From contig NC_089573.1 of the NCBI RefSeq assembly GCF_040115645.1, positions 1,364,001 through 1,428,000 on the forward strand: 64,000 nucleotides of DNA. Reading direction: 5' to 3'. The position numbers and the translations under genes were made by a program. This DNA is from Euwallacea fornicatus (lineage: Eukaryota; Arthropoda; Insecta; Coleoptera; Curculionidae). Numbering within the stretch: the first letter of the stretch is position 1; the number at the start of each line of letters is the position of its first letter. Below are positions 1-10,649 of this stretch, in pieces. The notes beneath the pieces were generated by a model. The model was not told the origin of the DNA, ran no database searches, and saw only the letters and a program-made list of their open reading frames with translations.

Positions 1-1260
1 TTTGAGCATTGCTGTGATAACCGGACGCTTTAGATTTATTGAGTCAAAAGGGCCCCGTTCGAGTCAAATACGTATTACACAGTGTTTTCCAGGGGCAACC
101 ACTTCAATTCATTTGCATGGACATTTAGATGTTTTGTTTCGTTTGACGCTTTACATAAATATCACTCAAAAACGATGATCTTTTGATTAATTATTACCGT
201 TAATTGCTAACTGATGCCAAATTATGCAATTAGCGACTATAAATAAACCGATATGATACACTACCGGCCGCTGTGAAGGTATTAAAGGAAAATAAATAAC
301 TTTGCTAGCCAACGGGCAACTTGTGCAGTCAGAACTATTACATATGTATTTGAAATTGTTATTTACACTTTTACGCTAGGTAAAGAAATATTAGGGCAAT
401 AGCTGTCGAAGGGAACCTGGTCTTCGCCAAAATATAAATATTTAATCCTGATAACGTACGAGCTTGGGGAATCCCCTGGGGAAAGCCTAAATAAGCATTT
501 TCACTTAAGGGATTAGGGAAGTAGCGATTTGCAGTTCTTTCTATACAAATATTTGGCTCGTCCTTTCCAGAGGGAGGATTTATGTTTTGACTTTTTCCCT
601 GTTTAGGCCTAAGTAGCTAAGCAGGGGAAAGTGAGTTAGTCTCGAAGAAATCCCTTAAATTAGGAGAAAAAGAAAACATACCAATTAGTGTAATTTTTAG
701 CATAACCCGGGGGAATTTACACCTATGCGAGTTGTTTCAACGAATGAAGCTCTACCTACCACAGTCAGACAAGACAAGAGAGCTCTCATCAAGTGGGTTC
801 CTTTGTCGGATTATATGAATTAGCGGCTAAAATGCGGAGCCCTAAATTACCGTCCCACATTTTTGCTCTCTTTCGTTTGAAATCAATTTCAATCTTTTGT
901 GATGGTAAATAACGAGGATTGCAACATTTTTACGGGACATTGTTGTCGAATACACTATGATGTGACGAAACCTTTCAATTACACACGGTGGCTCAGAGTG
1001 AAAATGATACACCTCATGAGTTGATAGGTTTTTATTCATAAATTTCATCTGCAACTTAACAAATAATTATAAATATTTCGACAGTATATTTTGACATCTG
1101 GTTTTTAAAATAATGTGTTAAATCAACAATTGAAGGATTTTTAATAAATAAATAAACATACGAACAAATTGATCGCGCAAATGAAGATCAAAGTTTATGT
1201 GATACATACAGATTTTAAGAGTTTATTCCACCTCAGAACAAGCACCAAATTTATAAACGG
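1..1260. other. No gene seen
   Basis: AT-rich sequence with many stops in all frames. I see no transposase motif, inverted repeat or splice-site arrangement that could be defended. Confidence 0.5.
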
Positions 1261-1261
1261 T

Positions 1262-1335
1262 ATTTTTTATTTATTTATGGTGATTTTTTAATTTATTTAT
1301 GGTGTTTTTTTAATTTATTTATGGTGTTTTTTTTT
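1262..1335 (+). repeat. Tandem repeat, about 24-base unit
   Basis: Three copies of a unit containing ATTTATTTATGGTG followed by a T run stand head to tail. The unit is AT-rich and non-coding. Confidence 0.85.
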
Positions 1336-1689
1336 ATTTAAACTTATTCGATTTAGCAGTTGTCATGAATTAATGAATGCGAAGATAAGTTTCAAAGGTG
1401 TATGAAGTCATAAATTAATTGTAAATGCTAATTACCTTTGGTTTTTTACATTTTAAAATTTAACTTTTTCTTGTAATAATTATTATAAAGAATTTATTCT
1501 AAATTAATAAAATTTAATTAATATTTTGTTACGGCCCTTTTTGGTTCAGAGAGGACGATTCATGCCTCGGCAATGTTCATAATGAAAATTGCGAAAACGA
1601 TCACCAAAACTGGTTAAACCGTAATTTGCGGCAAATTAAGGTTTGAGAATTAGACTGCTGTGATTCCTGAGATTTTCGTGTGCGTTAAG

Positions 1690-2005
1690 GCGGACTTTTT
1701 ATCACGTCTAACACAGTTACATGCGTGATGGATAGGCAAAACTTCACGAGAATGCTAGTTAATCATTCGCTAACATAAGGAAGGAAAATCGACGAAATAA
1801 TTGAAAAAAGTGTAGCGGCAGTTCAACAAATCATAGACGCAGGAAGGGTCCCCCCCCTGAAGTAAGGCCTAGCGGCGGTTCCGGGGGGGGACTCAGGGTG
1901 AAGAGAGGAGAGTTTTAGTAGGTAGGCGTCCCGATTAGGGACAAATCTGGCATAACTCGGTCGCCAGAATATCAGACCGGGTACCTTTCGAAGGTTTCCC
2001 TCCCC

Positions 2006-2046
<41 letters not shown>

Positions 2047-2890
2047 CAAGAAGGGTAGCGGATTCGCAAACGACGAAAAAAACACAAGAAAAATATTCAG
2101 TGGTGATGACGAAAAACGAATTGTAAGATAAGTAAAAAAAAAATCACAGATAAAGCGCCCCTAAGCTTTTTCTCGAAATTGAGAAATATTTAAATAAAAA
2201 AGTTCATCCGGAAACAATTAGAATAGTTTTGAGAAAACGCAATTTTGATGGTCAAATTGCTACGAAAAAATCGTTCGTTGGTAAGAAAAATCGAAAAATT
2301 AAAGAAGAGTTTGCAAAAAACAACTTGAATAATGATTTGGAATTTAAATTTAATTAGTTTGGGGTGGATGAGCGTAAATACGTTTGGAGGCAAAGAGCTT
2401 AAAGAACAAAATCTAAAGGTTACTACTAAACACGCCGGAGGGAGTGTAATGGTGTGGGCGCGAAGGTCCATTGCTGGCACAGGAAAGCCCCTCTTTACCA
2501 ACCGAATAATGGACAAACACAAGTACATTAATATATTACGCCAAAATTTAAGATCTGGCGCGGGAATATGAAATATCGTAAATAGTTTTGCATTTTATCA
2601 CGACAACGATGCTAAAGACAAAACCCTTGTAGTTAGAGAATGGGTTGTTAGATATAACTGTCCTCGTGTATTTGTGACTCCAATCACTAGACATTAACGT
2701 GATGGAAAGTCTTTGAGTCAAATTTGAAACAGAAATTGGAAAACGTAACATTTCGTGCGGGGAAGAACTAAGAGGAGCTGCGACGGAAGAATGGACCGGC
2801 ATCAGCCGAAAATTGGTGGAATCAGTTCTAAATCGTCTACGAGGACCATGTCACCGTATGCCTCCATTAAATCCATTTCAGTAGTTATTT
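1690..2890 (+). pseudogene. Tc1-like transposase relic
   Basis: Translation across shifting frames gives a Tc1-type transposase in the right order. There is a helix-turn-helix region (EKSVAAVQQIIDAGR continuing RVADSQTTKKTQ), then SGDDEKRIVR and VHPETIRIVLRKRNF, then VDERKYVWR, GGSVMVWA, IMDKHKYINILRQNL, FYHDNDAK (second catalytic region) and a C-terminal stretch around MESL and LVESVLNRLRG. The frame changes and stop codons are many, so it is dead. No terminal inverted repeats could be fixed. A poly(A) retroposon is inserted at 1850-2045. Confidence 0.8.
1839..2056 (+). mobile_element. Short poly(A) retroposon nested in the Tc1 relic
   Basis: About 195 bases unrelated to the host element end in 36 consecutive A (2009-2044). 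They are flanked by an 11-base near-perfect direct repeat: GCAGGAAGGGT at 1839-1849 and GCAAGAAGGGT at 2046-2056. Removing the insert restores the transposase frame across the site. This is the signature of LINE-machinery target-primed insertion. The body is GC-rich and may be a SINE or the 3' end of a non-LTR retrotransposon. Confidence 0.75.
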
Positions 2891-2899
2891 CATAAAGCT

Positions 2900-4342
2900 G
2901 CTAATTAGATATTCCTTGCTGGCACGTCCGTCATGTTCTAATTAATAGCTTTATCTTATCTTCGTGCGAAGCTCATGTCGAATTACCGCTCAGGTCGGTA
3001 ATATGTCTAAGAACAATTTTCATTTGTTTAGAGCTTAAAAGTCATTTGTTTTGTCACGCAACGCGTGAACGCAGGGGCGTATCTACGAGGCGATTAAAAA
3101 GAAAAAAAATCCCCAAAATTATAAATTTAAAAGGGCCGTATCTTTCTCGTGGTATAATTAAAGCTTTCAGCGCGGATTTAAATTGATTATAAGCAGCTCG
3201 GGCGAGGAGAAATTTATATTTGCCCGTAATTAAGCACCTCAAAATTAACAGAAAGAACGAAAAAAATAAAAAATAATAATAAAACGTCCTCGAAACAGGT
3301 TGTCAACAAAGGATAACTCCGAGAAGCAAGAATGTGTTTTGGGCGTTATAAAGGTACACGTCGGAAAGTTGCGTAAACCAGCAATACCTGAAACGGTGAA
3401 GCGATTAAGATCGCGATTAAAGCTGTGAAGGAAATATTTTAGTATGGCTTGTCAACTTTGATAACTCCATTTTATGAGGTGATTTATTCACTGGCCGGGA
3501 AAGTTGCGACGAGAGAGGCGGTTATTGAAATTGGGACCATAACTTGATGCTGCACCTCGGGACACTGTCGCGTACATCGCTAGAAGATTAACTAAAGCAA
3601 TAAGGAAGGACTCGATAGCCTCATTTAATGAGCTGATTTGAATTGAACTAGAATACCACTTTAACCGCGAAACGTCTCAATATCTCGAGAAAAAAGAAAA
3701 AAAAATCCTCAAGTCGCAGCCAGTAGATTTAATTACTGCAGATCTCGGAAGTCGAAGTCGGAGCCGCCCAAACGGCGTTTGCTTTTCAACGCTTTATTTA
3801 TTTAATTGTAAAAAATTGCCTTTAAACTAGAGAAGTTTGCCGGCCAGTTTGACAACTAATGACATAAATAATTGTCTGTAAAATTTTATTGGAGCGCTCT
3901 GCACAAGAGACGCCTGTAATTGGCCTATTGAGCCTTAAATTGTAACTTAACCTATTTACAAATGGAAACTAATGAAAATGGAACGTAAATAATATTGTTT
4001 AATATTGGGAACGCACATATTTAAAAGGATAACAAATTCGGCCTGCACGGGCAACACCATTACGTTTATTTGTGGCAAAATTGGTACCTTGGAAGCGGCA
4101 CAATTTTCATATACGGTCATTAGCTTATAATTATTTTGACGTCATTATCTTCAGGAAAGGTTTTAAATTAGCAGCCATCAGTCAATCATCTGACGAGAGG
4201 CTCCGTTTCCAATTTAAATCTTTGGAGGGAATTTTACTAAAGAAAAAAATCGCATTGGAACCCTCGACCCATGACTAAAGGATATAATAAGCATTCTAGA
4301 ATCTAGGGATTTAGAGATGGAGCTTTTTCCGATTCCGGATTA
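2900..4342. other. No gene seen
   Basis: Short unrelated open frames only. A few A-rich runs are present but no tail-plus-duplication structure. Confidence 0.5.
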
Positions 4343-5069
4343 TACAGGGTGCTTCTGGGCCTAGCGGCGACGTCCGCGAAACAAAGTTCTTGTTAGAAGG
4401 CTGCGCTTATGCTTATAAATTGTTTTCTAAAAACTTACCCTTGCGAATATACCACCCTTCGAAATTTTATAGCGAGGATGGTATTCTCTAAATAACTTTC
4501 CATGCAGCTGATGACATCTAATGGATTTGGGATCGCTCACGTGTCACACCAAAGCTAATAAGAGGGGATTTACCACTTCTTCCTACATCTTTAGGCGGAC
4601 GGAGGGGAGGCGACCCCAACACGTTTGTCCTAAACTTCTAAGGTCTTGGGCTTTTTGACCGCTACGTCGTTTATTGGGTTTCCGGTGCACTTAAGGAAAA
4701 ACGGACACTCGTGGTTGATGTTGGCAAATCGAACCGTTTTCCAGAAGAACGCCAATTTGTCGACGTGCGCATGTCTCAAAAGTAACGAAATTTTTCGGGT
4801 ATTTTTCATTTTACAGCTTAGATACCAAAATAAACCAAATTTTTGTACTAAAATAATCAAAATAAATTTTGTTACTTTGGAATGAATTCATTCAACGTCA
4901 TCAACTGGAAAAAATTATTGAAGAAAACCACCGTTTTGCTGCCACATATTGAAGAAGTGTACATTCATAAGTATAAATTTTTGAAGCGCAATTTTGAGCA
5001 CAAATACAATCGCTTAACAGGAACTTTATGTCTCCGGGATATTGTACAAATTTTTAGGGACATCCTGTA
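4343..5069. mobile_element. Inverted-repeat element with TACAGGG-type ends
   Basis: The left end reads TACAGGGTGC and the right end, read on the minus strand, TACAGGATGT. The arms align imperfectly for roughly 180-190 bases; for example AAAGTTCTTGTTAGAAGG on the left matches AAAGTTCCTGTTAAGCG on the right. Short open frames inside do not resemble known proteins. It is probably a non-autonomous DNA transposon. Confidence 0.6.
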
Positions 5070-6235
5070 CAATTTATAGCTGAAACTTGAGGGAAAATAA
5101 AGAATAAGGAACCGAGAAATGAACAGGTCAGACGCAAAGTGATTTTTTAGCATTTATTACTTCAAATTTTTACTGAATCAAGAATGCAAAACTTTAATCG
5201 GAAAAAACCGATTTATAGCACTTTCTCTTTGAACAGCTCAAATAGCTTCCTGATGCATAAAGAGCGTCCCAAAAATAATAATACCCCAGAGCGCAGCTTG
5301 CTGATATGGAATCCGAAGAATTCGAAAATAGAGCGATTAAGGTAAACATGTCTCAAGTTTGGAATTTGTAGTATTTTTGCAAAACCTTGTACAATGAGTA
5401 CGCAGCAAATAATATGATTACAAAATGGACACTTGAACGCGAATTCCCTTTGCGGTTGTGCCATTGATTGCAATTCACTGTTCCAGGTGCATAAAATGAA
5501 TGAATAAAAAGTCAAATTGCGATAAATAGCTCCAAAATAAAATAGATAAGTCGAAAAATGAAGTATAAAATTAATCTTGGCTTGAAGTCTGAGTTCAGAC
5601 AAGAAAAATGGAGATGAAGATGAACGGTAAAAAAAAATGTGTTTTGCGCTAGATTTGCTTAAGTCAGTAAATCGAATTACCTAAAGAATATTATCTGAAT
5701 AAGACCCAAAGTCTCGGTATTTATAGCAGATGCACATTTGCCATTTCCGAGTCGAGTCGACGTTTATTACTTCTGAAGATTTTAGTGTCTCTATTAGCGA
5801 ATCACCAGAATATTAATCCATGTTAGCTATGTTTATCTTAACTGCCTCTAACTGCAACAACAGTAAGCGACACCCTCGTCAAAATTACATATCGAAGCCG
5901 TCACGGTGGCCAGCCAGCCTTACAGGGCACCTGGTCAAGTTTATCTCAAGGTTCCAGTGGATTTATAGTCCACTCGGACCATCTTTCAGAGTAGAGGTAC
6001 TCCAGAGTTGATTCGGTGAGTGTGTCCGATCAGAAGTAGGCTTGTTAGTGATCTTTTTTTCACACGGAACTTTCACAACGAATTATCACGGACCAGTTTG
6101 CCTTATGTTTAACAAGTTGTTTGCAAAAATATCAAGGAACGCCAATGCAATTTTCTATTTAAATAATGTTTGGACTTTGCTGCAAAGACACCGAATTTTA
6201 CAAAGTTGTATTGCGTTGTTCGATAATTGATGTCG
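5070..6235. other. No gene seen
   Basis: The longest frame (5602-5213, minus) has a chance CPFC...CC stretch but no domain. There is no repeat structure. Confidence 0.45.
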
Positions 6236-7546
6236 TATTTTTTAATATTTTTTCAAAGTGAATATACTTACATTAATAATAAATATTAATCAATGATGTA
6301 GAGGCCATCTTGGCGGATGACCTTCTGCCATCTTTCGGCAAGTTGGAAAATTCCGCGTTCGAAAAAGCCTCGATTTTTAGAAGTAAAAAATTGATTTAAC
6401 TCGTTTTTAACGGCTCGATCAGAATCGAAATTTTTACCATTCAAGTGATTTTGAAAAGAACGAAACGAATAATAATCTGATGGTGTCAAGTCAGGGCTAT
6501 ATGGTGGATGAGGTATCAGTTCCCAATTTAGTTCCAGAAATGTTTGACGCGTTATTAAAGACGTTTGGGGTCTAGGGTTATCATGATGGGACAGGACCCC
6601 TTTGCGATTGGCGAGTTCAGGACGTTTTCTTTTGATTTCTTCCTTCAATTTCGATAGCCGACGACAGTAAACATTCGAATCAATAGTTTGGTTCCTCGGA
6701 AGCAGTTCGAAATAAAGAATATCCTAGTAATCCCACCACACAGATAGCACAATCTTCTTTTGATGAATATCGGCTTTGGACGTCGATTGCGCAGGTTTAT
6801 CTTGTTTGGTCCGCGATCGTTTTCGGACTACGTCATCGTAGACAATCCATTTTTCATCACCCGTTATGACTCTTTTCAGAAGTAAGTCGTTTTGGTTACG
6901 ATTCAGCAAAGAATCGCATATGTTAGTGGGTGAGGTGAATTTTCTTCAATTCGTGAGGAATCCAAATATCCGATTGCTAACGTACCCGAGCTTTTTTAAA
7001 TGCAGAGAAACGGTTGAATTCGATATGTTCAACTTTTCTCGAATTGTCATACAACTAGCGTGGATTAAGGCCTTTATTTTATCGTCACCAATGGCGATTG
7101 GGCGTCCAGCGTGTGGTGCATCTTGGATATTAAAATTTCCGGAACGGAAGCGAGAAGACCAACGCTGGCACTGGCGCTCGGTAAGGCAGTTCTCACCATA
7201 AGCTTCACGCGATTTCTTCTGAGCTTGTGCTGCGCTTTTGCCCTTTCGAAAGTGAAATAATAAAACGTGTCGATAATGCTCACTTCGATTGTCCATCTTC
7301 GACTTAAATTTTAAACAACTTCTCGTTTACTAATCGCGTTCAATTTCCGATCGAAAAAAGTCTGAAACATAACCTTTAAAATGGCATATGATGACATAAG
7401 CGACGAGATCACTGTCACTCGACGTGTATAAATTACGCCATCTATGAGAGTAAAACGACATTGATTATCGAACGACCCAATATTTCTTTTCTTTAGAAAG
7501 AACTTTAATAAAATAATAATGTATTTGAAGGGAAATTTACCCAACT
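6236..7546 (-). mobile_element. Mariner transposon, nearly full length
   Basis: A single reading frame runs from the ATG at 7296 to the stop at 6286. The right end (on the minus strand GTTGGGTAAATTTCCC) and a degenerate copy around 6236-6285 (TTTTTTAATATTTTTTC and ACATTAATAATAAAT) look like terminal inverted repeats. Length, about 1.3 kb, is right for mariner. See the separate transposase entry for its state. Confidence 0.8.
6286..7296 (-). pseudogene. Mariner transposase with two in-frame stop codons
   Basis: The N terminus has HVLLFHFRKGKSAAQAQKK and WSSRFRSGNF followed by AGRP, the mariner helix-turn-helix DNA-binding module. The catalytic core shows VITGDEKWIVYDD, VVLSVWWD-like KKIVLSVWWDY, then HHDNPRP and PPYSPDLTPSDYY. 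Exactly 34 residues separate the second and third aspartates, so it is DD34D. All segments are in one frame, interrupted only by a TGA at about 6946 and a TAG at about 6724. The subfamily looks cecropia- or mauritiana-like, but I could not decide. The protein would cut and paste the element at TA sites; it cannot be made from this copy. Confidence 0.88.
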
Positions 7547-8650
7547 AAGAAATCACATTAAAACTTGTCCGCAGCCTTAATATAAACCTCTAAGAGCAGA
7601 TTAAGTTAGTCGATCTCGTGGAGAGTCACCGCAGAGAGTAATTTATTGTTTTTAACGATAATCTTGTTCTTTATAGAAGTAGCTAGTCAATTTTTAAATG
7701 CCCGTAAGCCTTCTCCATTGATAATACAGTAATTGCCGCCTTTGTAATGAGGAAAATTATAACCCTGGTGTTTTCTTAAAGATCCGGCATAGGAAAAATA
7801 AATATCACTGCTGACGAATTAAGGTATTTTAAACGATTTTAGTACGTATATTCAAACCGCATCTTAAACTAAAAAATGCTTAATTACCGTCAAATAGATG
7901 CATCAGATTTCCATTTAAATCTCCACAAGTTCTTTCATTAGCACATAAAAGTTAGATTAAAAAAAAAAATTTAATCGTCATGAGCATTTCGATATTTTTA
8001 AATTCAGTTATGCATTCAACTTGCCCACGCAGGTAAGCTCAGGTATCCTTGGATTATTATTTTAAAATGAGCTGAGTGATAAGATTAATTTTTACCAGAG
8101 GCTTCCTGGTGAATTGTCCCACTGTGTCGAGAGATACGAGTAAGTTGCCTTAATCTAAATAACCGGAAATTAACTCACGATTTTCAGCAGGAATTTCAGT
8201 GTGAATGAAAGTTTTCAGCAGAAATTTCAGTGTGAATGAAAGTTTTCAGCGGCGTTGAATGGTGCACGAGGAATGAACCGAAGTTCGATTGGAAACAATT
8301 CATGTTCGAAATTATTTTATTGATAATTCTTCGGAAATTATCTAGAGCTGCTTAATGATGATGTATGTTCGTGGATGACGAAATCGTTCAGGTAAATCAA
8401 ACATTCATTTCAAGCCGGCTTAAGTACTCTAGTAAAGACTAAACCAAGAATCTCTACGTTCAAAGAACCGTTTTGCATCTTTAAAAATGTCAACAGCGTC
8501 AGATGTTCAAAAATGTGTGATATATTGTTTGCAGTTTTCATCAGCCCTCAGTAGATGAACGTGGAATTTCTTCTACTTCTCTCTTCGGTTTATGGACTTA
8601 AACGAGGTTGCTACCGGTCAGAACTAATTATACTCTTCGTACTTCCCTTA
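7547..8650. other. No gene seen
   Basis: AT-rich spacer between two transposons. It contains only the 31-base tandem duplication listed separately. Confidence 0.5.
8181..8250 (+). repeat. Tandem duplication of a 31-base unit
   Basis: TTTTCAGCAGGAATTTCAGT followed by GTGAATGAAAG is repeated at 8212-8242 with one change, and an 8-base third start follows. The near identity suggests a recent slippage event. Confidence 0.9.
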
Positions 8651-10649
8651 TACAGGGCGTCAACTTGAAAACTTCCCACCCCTATTATCTCGAAACGGGG
8701 TAGATTTTTAAGAAGTCACCGGACCACGCCGATTTAGTTATAGAAGGGGAACAATTTTTATGTAGACCTCGCTGCGCCTCTCTCCACCCTTTACACCCCA
8801 GGGACTTGCTCTCAAACATCATAAATGGTAAAGAGGGTTAAGTGATATACCATTTTAAAGGACGGTTCATTCTCTACGTTTCGGCACCTCGTTTGTTACA
8901 TCTGACCGTTGCGTTCTCAAATTAGGCGTTTTTGCTCATGTTAAATTAATGTTCCCCATTAGTTTTTTTTGACAGAGTTGAAACTAAGACATTTTTGTTC
9001 AATTATGTCTTACGATTACGAAATTTTTGTAATAAACCTATTCTCTAATCTATTAACTTGTTGGCTGTCGAGACAACCATCAAGAGAAAAAATTCATTAA
9101 TCGCTGAAAAAAATGTTAATCGATCTAATAAATTTTTTCGGTTTTCGAAAAAAAACGTCTACATATATAGAATATAAATTTTTATTTTTGTTTGCAATGG
9201 CACGCTATTTCGGCAAATTTTGATATTATTTTACGCGGAAAACATTGTTTACTTTTCTGCAGTACTGGCCGATGTTACTGGGTGTCCAAATGTGTTAAAA
9301 TTTATTGCGATAATTCGTGTGTTATTGTGAGTAATTTTGAAAATAGCATACACAATTCCGCAGAAAATTGAAATTATTTTAATTTATGGAGAACAAGGAA
9401 CACGTGTCAGAAGAACGGCGGAAGTTTTTAATGCTGGAAATCCTAATTTACGTGTGAGTCACAGATACGCTTTAAACTTAGTAAAAAATTTTACTGAAAC
9501 GGCTTCTATTGCAAGCGAAAAGGGGCTGTTCAGCGTGTTCTCTATGAAGCTGCTCAAATAGAGGCTCTGGGAACACTCGCTGCAGAACCCACCAATTCAC
9601 TGCATAAGGTCGCAAGTCAAACTCGAATGTCACATAAAACTGTACGAAAAGCGCTGAAATTACATAAATTCTATACCTACAATATGTAAATTCTACAGGA
9701 ACTTTATCGCCATGATTTCGATTGAAGGATCGAATTTCGCGAAACTATGTCCGATTCAAATAACAATAACTAGTGATTGTTAACAAACACTTGCTCCAGT
9801 AACGAGTGCACTTTTTTCTTAATGGTTGGGCCAATAAACAAAACTGTCTACATTGGAGTGACCAAAATGCCCACGTTGCTAGAGACGCAACTACACAGCG
9901 GCCAAGGAAAATCGATGCTTGGGATGGTATTCTCGGTAATGCTGTTATAAGACCTTCGTCTGTTGAAGAAAACTTAACGAGAAAGCTGTAATTAAATTCA
10001 TTTGAAAGCACAATTGGTCCTTGAACAACAACTTGTTTGGAGGGTCAAGCTCATGGTAACATCTTGCAAGAAGACCAAACTCATTTTCAAAAAGAAGAAT
10101 CGCAGAGGCAAGCAGGGCTATTTCAGAAATGTTATTTGAAAATATCAGGGAAGAGTTTTAAAGCAGGATTTGCTATTTGGAAAATAATAAGCAGCATATC
10201 GACCATCTAATAAATTAAAAGGAGTAAAAATAGGAAGTCAAATTTTGAACGTATTTTTTTTAAGACCATTCATAACAAAAATTATTTATTTTATAATTTA
10301 AAGCATTTTTCCTAATCGTAAGACATATTCGACAGTTTTAGCTTCGAAGCTCTCAAAACGGTAATACGAAAAATAAATTTAGAATAATCAAAGACATGGA
10401 ACTTGGTAGTTCAACAGACAATGGAACAAATAAGGCCCCAACGTTCAGAGAATGAAAACTCAACTCCCTTTACCATTTAAGATATTTGAGATGGCGTCTC
10501 TGGGGGTTGGAAGATTGATAGAGACATAGTGAATTCTACGTACAAATTCCTTCCTTGTGGTAACAAAATCGACGTGTTCCGGCAATTTAAAAAAATCTAT
10601 TTCCTTTCGAGATAATAGGGGTGGGAAGTTTTCAAATTGACACCTTGTA
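8651..10649 (+). mobile_element. DUF4817-type transposon with long terminal inverted repeats
   Basis: The left end TACAGGGCGTCAACTTGAAA is mirrored at 10649 by TACAAGGTGTCAATTTGAAA on the minus strand, each followed by ACTTCCCACCCCTATTATC. The arms can be followed for about 350-385 bases (8651-9035 and 10300-10649), for example to ATGTCTTACGATTA in both. TA flanks both ends. The interior carries a degenerate transposase. The element is 1,999 bp. Confidence 0.85.
9337..10110 (+). pseudogene. Transposase relic with DUF4817 helix-turn-helix
   Basis: The frame at 9337-9561 gives IPQKIEIILIYGEQGTRVRR, then FTETASIAS, the DUF4817-type DNA-binding start of a Tc1/mariner-superfamily transposase common in insects. 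After a frameshift, AAQIEALGTLAAEPTNSLHK and MSHKTVRKALKLHKF continue it, and from about 9806 HFFLNGWANKQNCLHWSDQN and DAWDGILGNAVI form part of the DDE core. Stops and frameshifts make it non-functional. The C-terminal part has decayed beyond recognition. Confidence 0.75.

Noticed and set aside
5213..5602. 129-codon minus-strand frame with CPFCNHIICC
   Set aside because: No zinc-finger spacing, domain or splice context; likely chance.
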